Shown: positions 61,751 through 64,000 of the stretch, piece by piece | Numbering within the stretch: the first letter of the stretch is position 1 | Layout of the letters: each line of letters opens with the position of its first letter | Source of the DNA: Vairimorpha ceranae | Lineage: Eukaryota; Microsporidia; Nosematidae | Direction of reading: 5' to 3' | Length of the DNA stretch: 64,000 bases | Assembly (NCBI RefSeq): GCF_000988165.1 | Contig: NW_020169299.1 | Location: 62,001 to 126,000 of the forward strand | The notes under the pieces: generated by a model | The model's database searches: none | What the model was told of the DNA's origin: nothing | Seen by the model: the letters and a program-made list of their open reading frames with translations, nothing else | Translations under genes and position numbers: made by a program

Positions 61751-64000
61751 TTATTCTACATTAAGAATTACATTTAAAATTAAATCTTTTTTATACCCAC
61801 CAATGTAATCGATTTTACTAAAAATACTTCTTATTGTTCCTCTATGTTCGTATATTAAGAAATTATAAATAAAATAGTCAACAATTCTTTCCTTGCTTTT
61901 ATTATCTACATAACCATAAATTTCATACAATCTATCAATACTTTGTATGTTATTTTTACTAGTAAGTATTTTAATAAGATTCTCATATTCAGTAATATTT
62001 TTATATGACACATCTAAAATATATTTATAATTTCTTCTAATTATAAGTTTTTGTAATTTTGCATTATTCAATCTATTAAATACTTTTTTATATAAATTTA
62101 TATCTGTACTATTACAGTTACACAGATATAAGTAAATTATTTCAATATCACAATCAGAAATATTTATATTTGTAGTATTCTGTAATAAATAAGCCATTGA
62201 CTCAGTATAATCTTTATTACTTTTTGTAATGTATTCAAAAAGTGTTTTTTTATCATTTTCATTAAGTAATTTTAATAAATCTAAATTATTTATAAGATCG
62301 TTATTATACATCAATAAAGTATAAACAAGATAATAGTTATTTTCTATGATTTTAAATACACTATTACAATGTAGTCTTTCTGTTAAATATTTAAGCATAA
62401 ATTCTTTATCCTTCTCTAACAAAATATCTCCGATTTCTGTTATTAATGTGTTACTTCCTGGCATTATTATGTTACTTTCTGTTATTAATGCGCTGTCTCC
62501 CATTTCTTTTATTAACGTATTACCATCAATTTCTGTTATTAATGTGTTATCCACATTTATTTCCATTAAATATTCTTTGCACTCAGTAATAAGTTTATTT
62601 TTCTTTATGCCATGTAGTAGTAAAAGAGGATATATATTTGTGTATCTTTTACAGTATTTTAAATCAAAAATATTAATATATTTAGTAATTAATTCATTAA
62701 TAACATTATTAGAAATATCTGGTATGTAATAATAATAGTAATTAAGATACTTTAAAATATCTTTATAAATAGATCTTATTAAAATGTTATAATTTTCTAT
62801 TCTATTTTTTAAAATTTCACTAACTCTTTTTCTTATTAATCCGTTGTCATCGTATTTATAAATATACAGTAATGTACATATCTTGTTAGTAAGAATTTGC
62901 TTGGATAATATTTCAACACAAGACATTCGAGTACTAGAATTAATAAATGATTCATGAGATACAAATTTAAAAACAATATCATTATGTTCTGTATTATCTT
63001 CAGATTGGTCATTTTTTTTATAAATTAATTTAGAAAATGCATGCACTGCAATCTTGTTTTCTTTAGTACAATAAATCTGTTTTAAAACAGGAAAATAATT
63101 GTCTAAATATTTATAAAATATTTCCAAGTCAAAAGCATATGCTAAAAAGTTGGGTCTACTACTTAACACTGTATTATTATCTAAATCTTTAAAAATAACT
63201 TGCTTATTCAAATCATCATTATTTATTATCTTTAAAACTTCTACAAGAAAATATGCAATTCTAAGATCATTGTCTATATTTTTAAATAATAAATCTAATG
63301 AATCTATTGACAAATTATTTATATTTAATCTTACAATATTAATACATTCTTCGGTGTAAAAGTTATTCTGTATCACAAATAAGCTTATTATTTGAAAAAC
63401 CTCTTTTTTAAACAGATCTTTATTTATTACTATCTGTTGTATCTTACTCAATATAATAAATATATACTCTTTATATTCTTTAATATATCTTCTAATTAAT
63501 TCTAAAATAAGTATAAGACTTGTATCATCAATCATGTAATTAAACTGTAAGGAAAGAATACTAAGTAATGTATTATTAACATTAATTTTATCTATAAAAG
63601 ATTCTATAATTTGAGATTTTATAGAATTTATATCTTGATTTATGCAATGCATACTATTTAATAATCTTTTACTTTCTAAAACACACGACATATTGGTGTC
63701 ATTTAGTAAATTTATTAATATTTTGATGTATTTATTATCAAGTGTAGGTATAAACTTAAGAATGTATTTAAAATCTTTATCAGATACATTTAGTGAATGA
63801 AACAAATATTTGTTTGATAAATAATTCATATATAAAAAACTAGAAGATGTTTTATCTTTAGTTAAATTTAGATTCTGAATAATATAATGAGATATTAACC
63901 GATCACTGTATTTATAAAAAAAATAAATACCTTCATCATATCTAACATGATAAATAATACTTACTAGTCCTATTTTGTCATCTGTAAGTAAATCTAAATC
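61751..64000 (-). CDS. HEAT-like helical repeat protein, partial (5' end beyond window)
   Basis: At least 749 residues. The frame stays open on the minus strand from the stop near 61,751 to the right edge; the 57 codons before the first ATG (at 63,829) are all sense, so the real start is likely outside the window. The protein is a chain of helices rich in Leu, Ile and Asn without signal or zinc motifs, like HEAT or armadillo scaffolds; I cannot choose among families. Near residues 420-470 of the ATG-started version is a repetitive block with NTLITEI, GNTLIKEMGD and ALITE units encoded by a minisatellite (about 62,425-62,560). Confidence 0.75.
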   Translation of the reverse strand, partial: DLDLLTDDKIGLVSIIYHVRYDEGIYFFYKYSDRLISHYIIQNLNLTKDKTSSSFLYMNYLSNKYLFHSLNVSDKDFKYILKFIPTLDNKYIKILINLLNDTNMSCVLESKRLLNSMHCINQDINSIKSQIIESFIDKINVNNTLLSILSLQFNYMIDDTSLILILELIRRYIKEYKEYIFIILSKIQQIVINKDLFKKEVFQIISLFVIQNNFYTEECINIVRLNINNLSIDSLDLLFKNIDNDLRIAYFLVEVLKIINNDDLNKQVIFKDLDNNTVLSSRPNFLAYAFDLEIFYKYLDNYFPVLKQIYCTKENKIAVHAFSKLIYKKNDQSEDNTEHNDIVFKFVSHESFINSSTRMSCVEILSKQILTNKICTLLYIYKYDDNGLIRKRVSEILKNRIENYNILIRSIYKDILKYLNYYYYYIPDISNNVINELITKYINIFDLKYCKRYTNIYPLLLLHGIKKNKLITECKEYLMEINVDNTLITEIDGNTLIKEMGDSALITESNIIMPGSNTLITEIGDILLEKDKEFMLKYLTERLHCNSVFKIIENNYYLVYTLLMYNNDLINNLDLLKLLNENDKKTLFEYITKSNKDYTESMAYLLQNTTNINISDCDIEIIYLYLCNCNSTDINLYKKVFNRLNNAKLQKLIIRRNYKYILDVSYKNITEYENLIKILTSKNNIQSIDRLYEIYGYVDNKSKERIVDYFIYNFLIYEHRGTIRSIFSKIDYIGGYKKDLILNVILNVE
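62425..62560. repeat. Coding minisatellite within the HEAT-like gene
   Basis: Imperfect copies of a unit reading TTTCTGTTATTAATGTGTTA on the plus strand recur around 62,434, 62,474, 62,506 (variant) and 62,531. On the coding strand they give repeats of NTLITE and close variants. The repetition keeps the frame open. Confidence 0.75.

Overview
The window looks like nuclear DNA of a microsporidian, an intracellular fungal-like parasite. It is very AT-rich. The genes have no introns that I can see, are compact, and encode clear eukaryotic proteins: Mps1, Aurora and Pkc1-like kinases, Smc4, SUMO, Npl4, an RbAp48-type WD40 protein, Dre2 and a mitosomal-type ferredoxin. Nearly every gene has a short run of C (CCC, sometimes GGG) a few bases before its ATG, a known microsporidian start signature. 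The decayed transposons also fit a large, repeat-carrying microsporidian genome, perhaps of the Nosema/Vairimorpha kind, but I cannot name the species. No rRNA or tRNA gene was found.

Positions 1-16,900 form an accessory region. Only about 3.3 kb is coding: five small genes for predicted secreted proteins in two paralogous families, in the order A-A-B-A-B. Between them lie remains of at least four kinds of mobile element: a Tc1/mariner transposase, an IS1595/ISXO2-like transposase, the C-terminal end of a non-LTR retrotransposon with a restriction-like endonuclease, and Ty3/gypsy-type pol fragments. The layout suggests a turnover zone for lineage-specific secreted proteins, possibly host-directed, among dying transposons.

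Positions 16,900-28,400 are denser: a membrane-anchored unknown, Mps1, Dre2, a possible Med7, a Tpa1-type oxygenase, a [2Fe-2S] ferredoxin, an Iws1-like factor only 33 bp from the ferredoxin, Smc4 and an aquaporin. Positions 28,400-36,200 are sparse again and carry two secreted proteins of unknown role (one resembling the DUF5662 family) and a multi-pass membrane protein. Positions 36,200-57,000 are a housekeeping block: a GPI de-N-acetylase, a TMEM208/Snd2 homologue, SUMO, Npl4, Ydj1-type DnaJ, RbAp48/Msi1, Aurora, a Nop9-like Pumilio protein, a p24 cargo receptor, a Brr2/Slh1-type helicase, a membrane protein, GAPDH, a Sec3-like exocyst subunit and a Pkc1-like kinase. Positions 57,000-64,000 hold a membrane RING protein, a secreted protein, an Ima1-like zinc/membrane protein and a HEAT-like protein that runs off the right edge.

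Themes are mitosis (Mps1, Smc4, Aurora), ER and secretory functions (Snd2, PIG-L, p24, Sec3, RING protein), ubiquitin/SUMO/Cdc48 functions (SUMO, Npl4) and iron-sulfur biology (Dre2, ferredoxin). All identifications come from reading motifs by eye. No database search was run, and paralogue alignments were made by hand.
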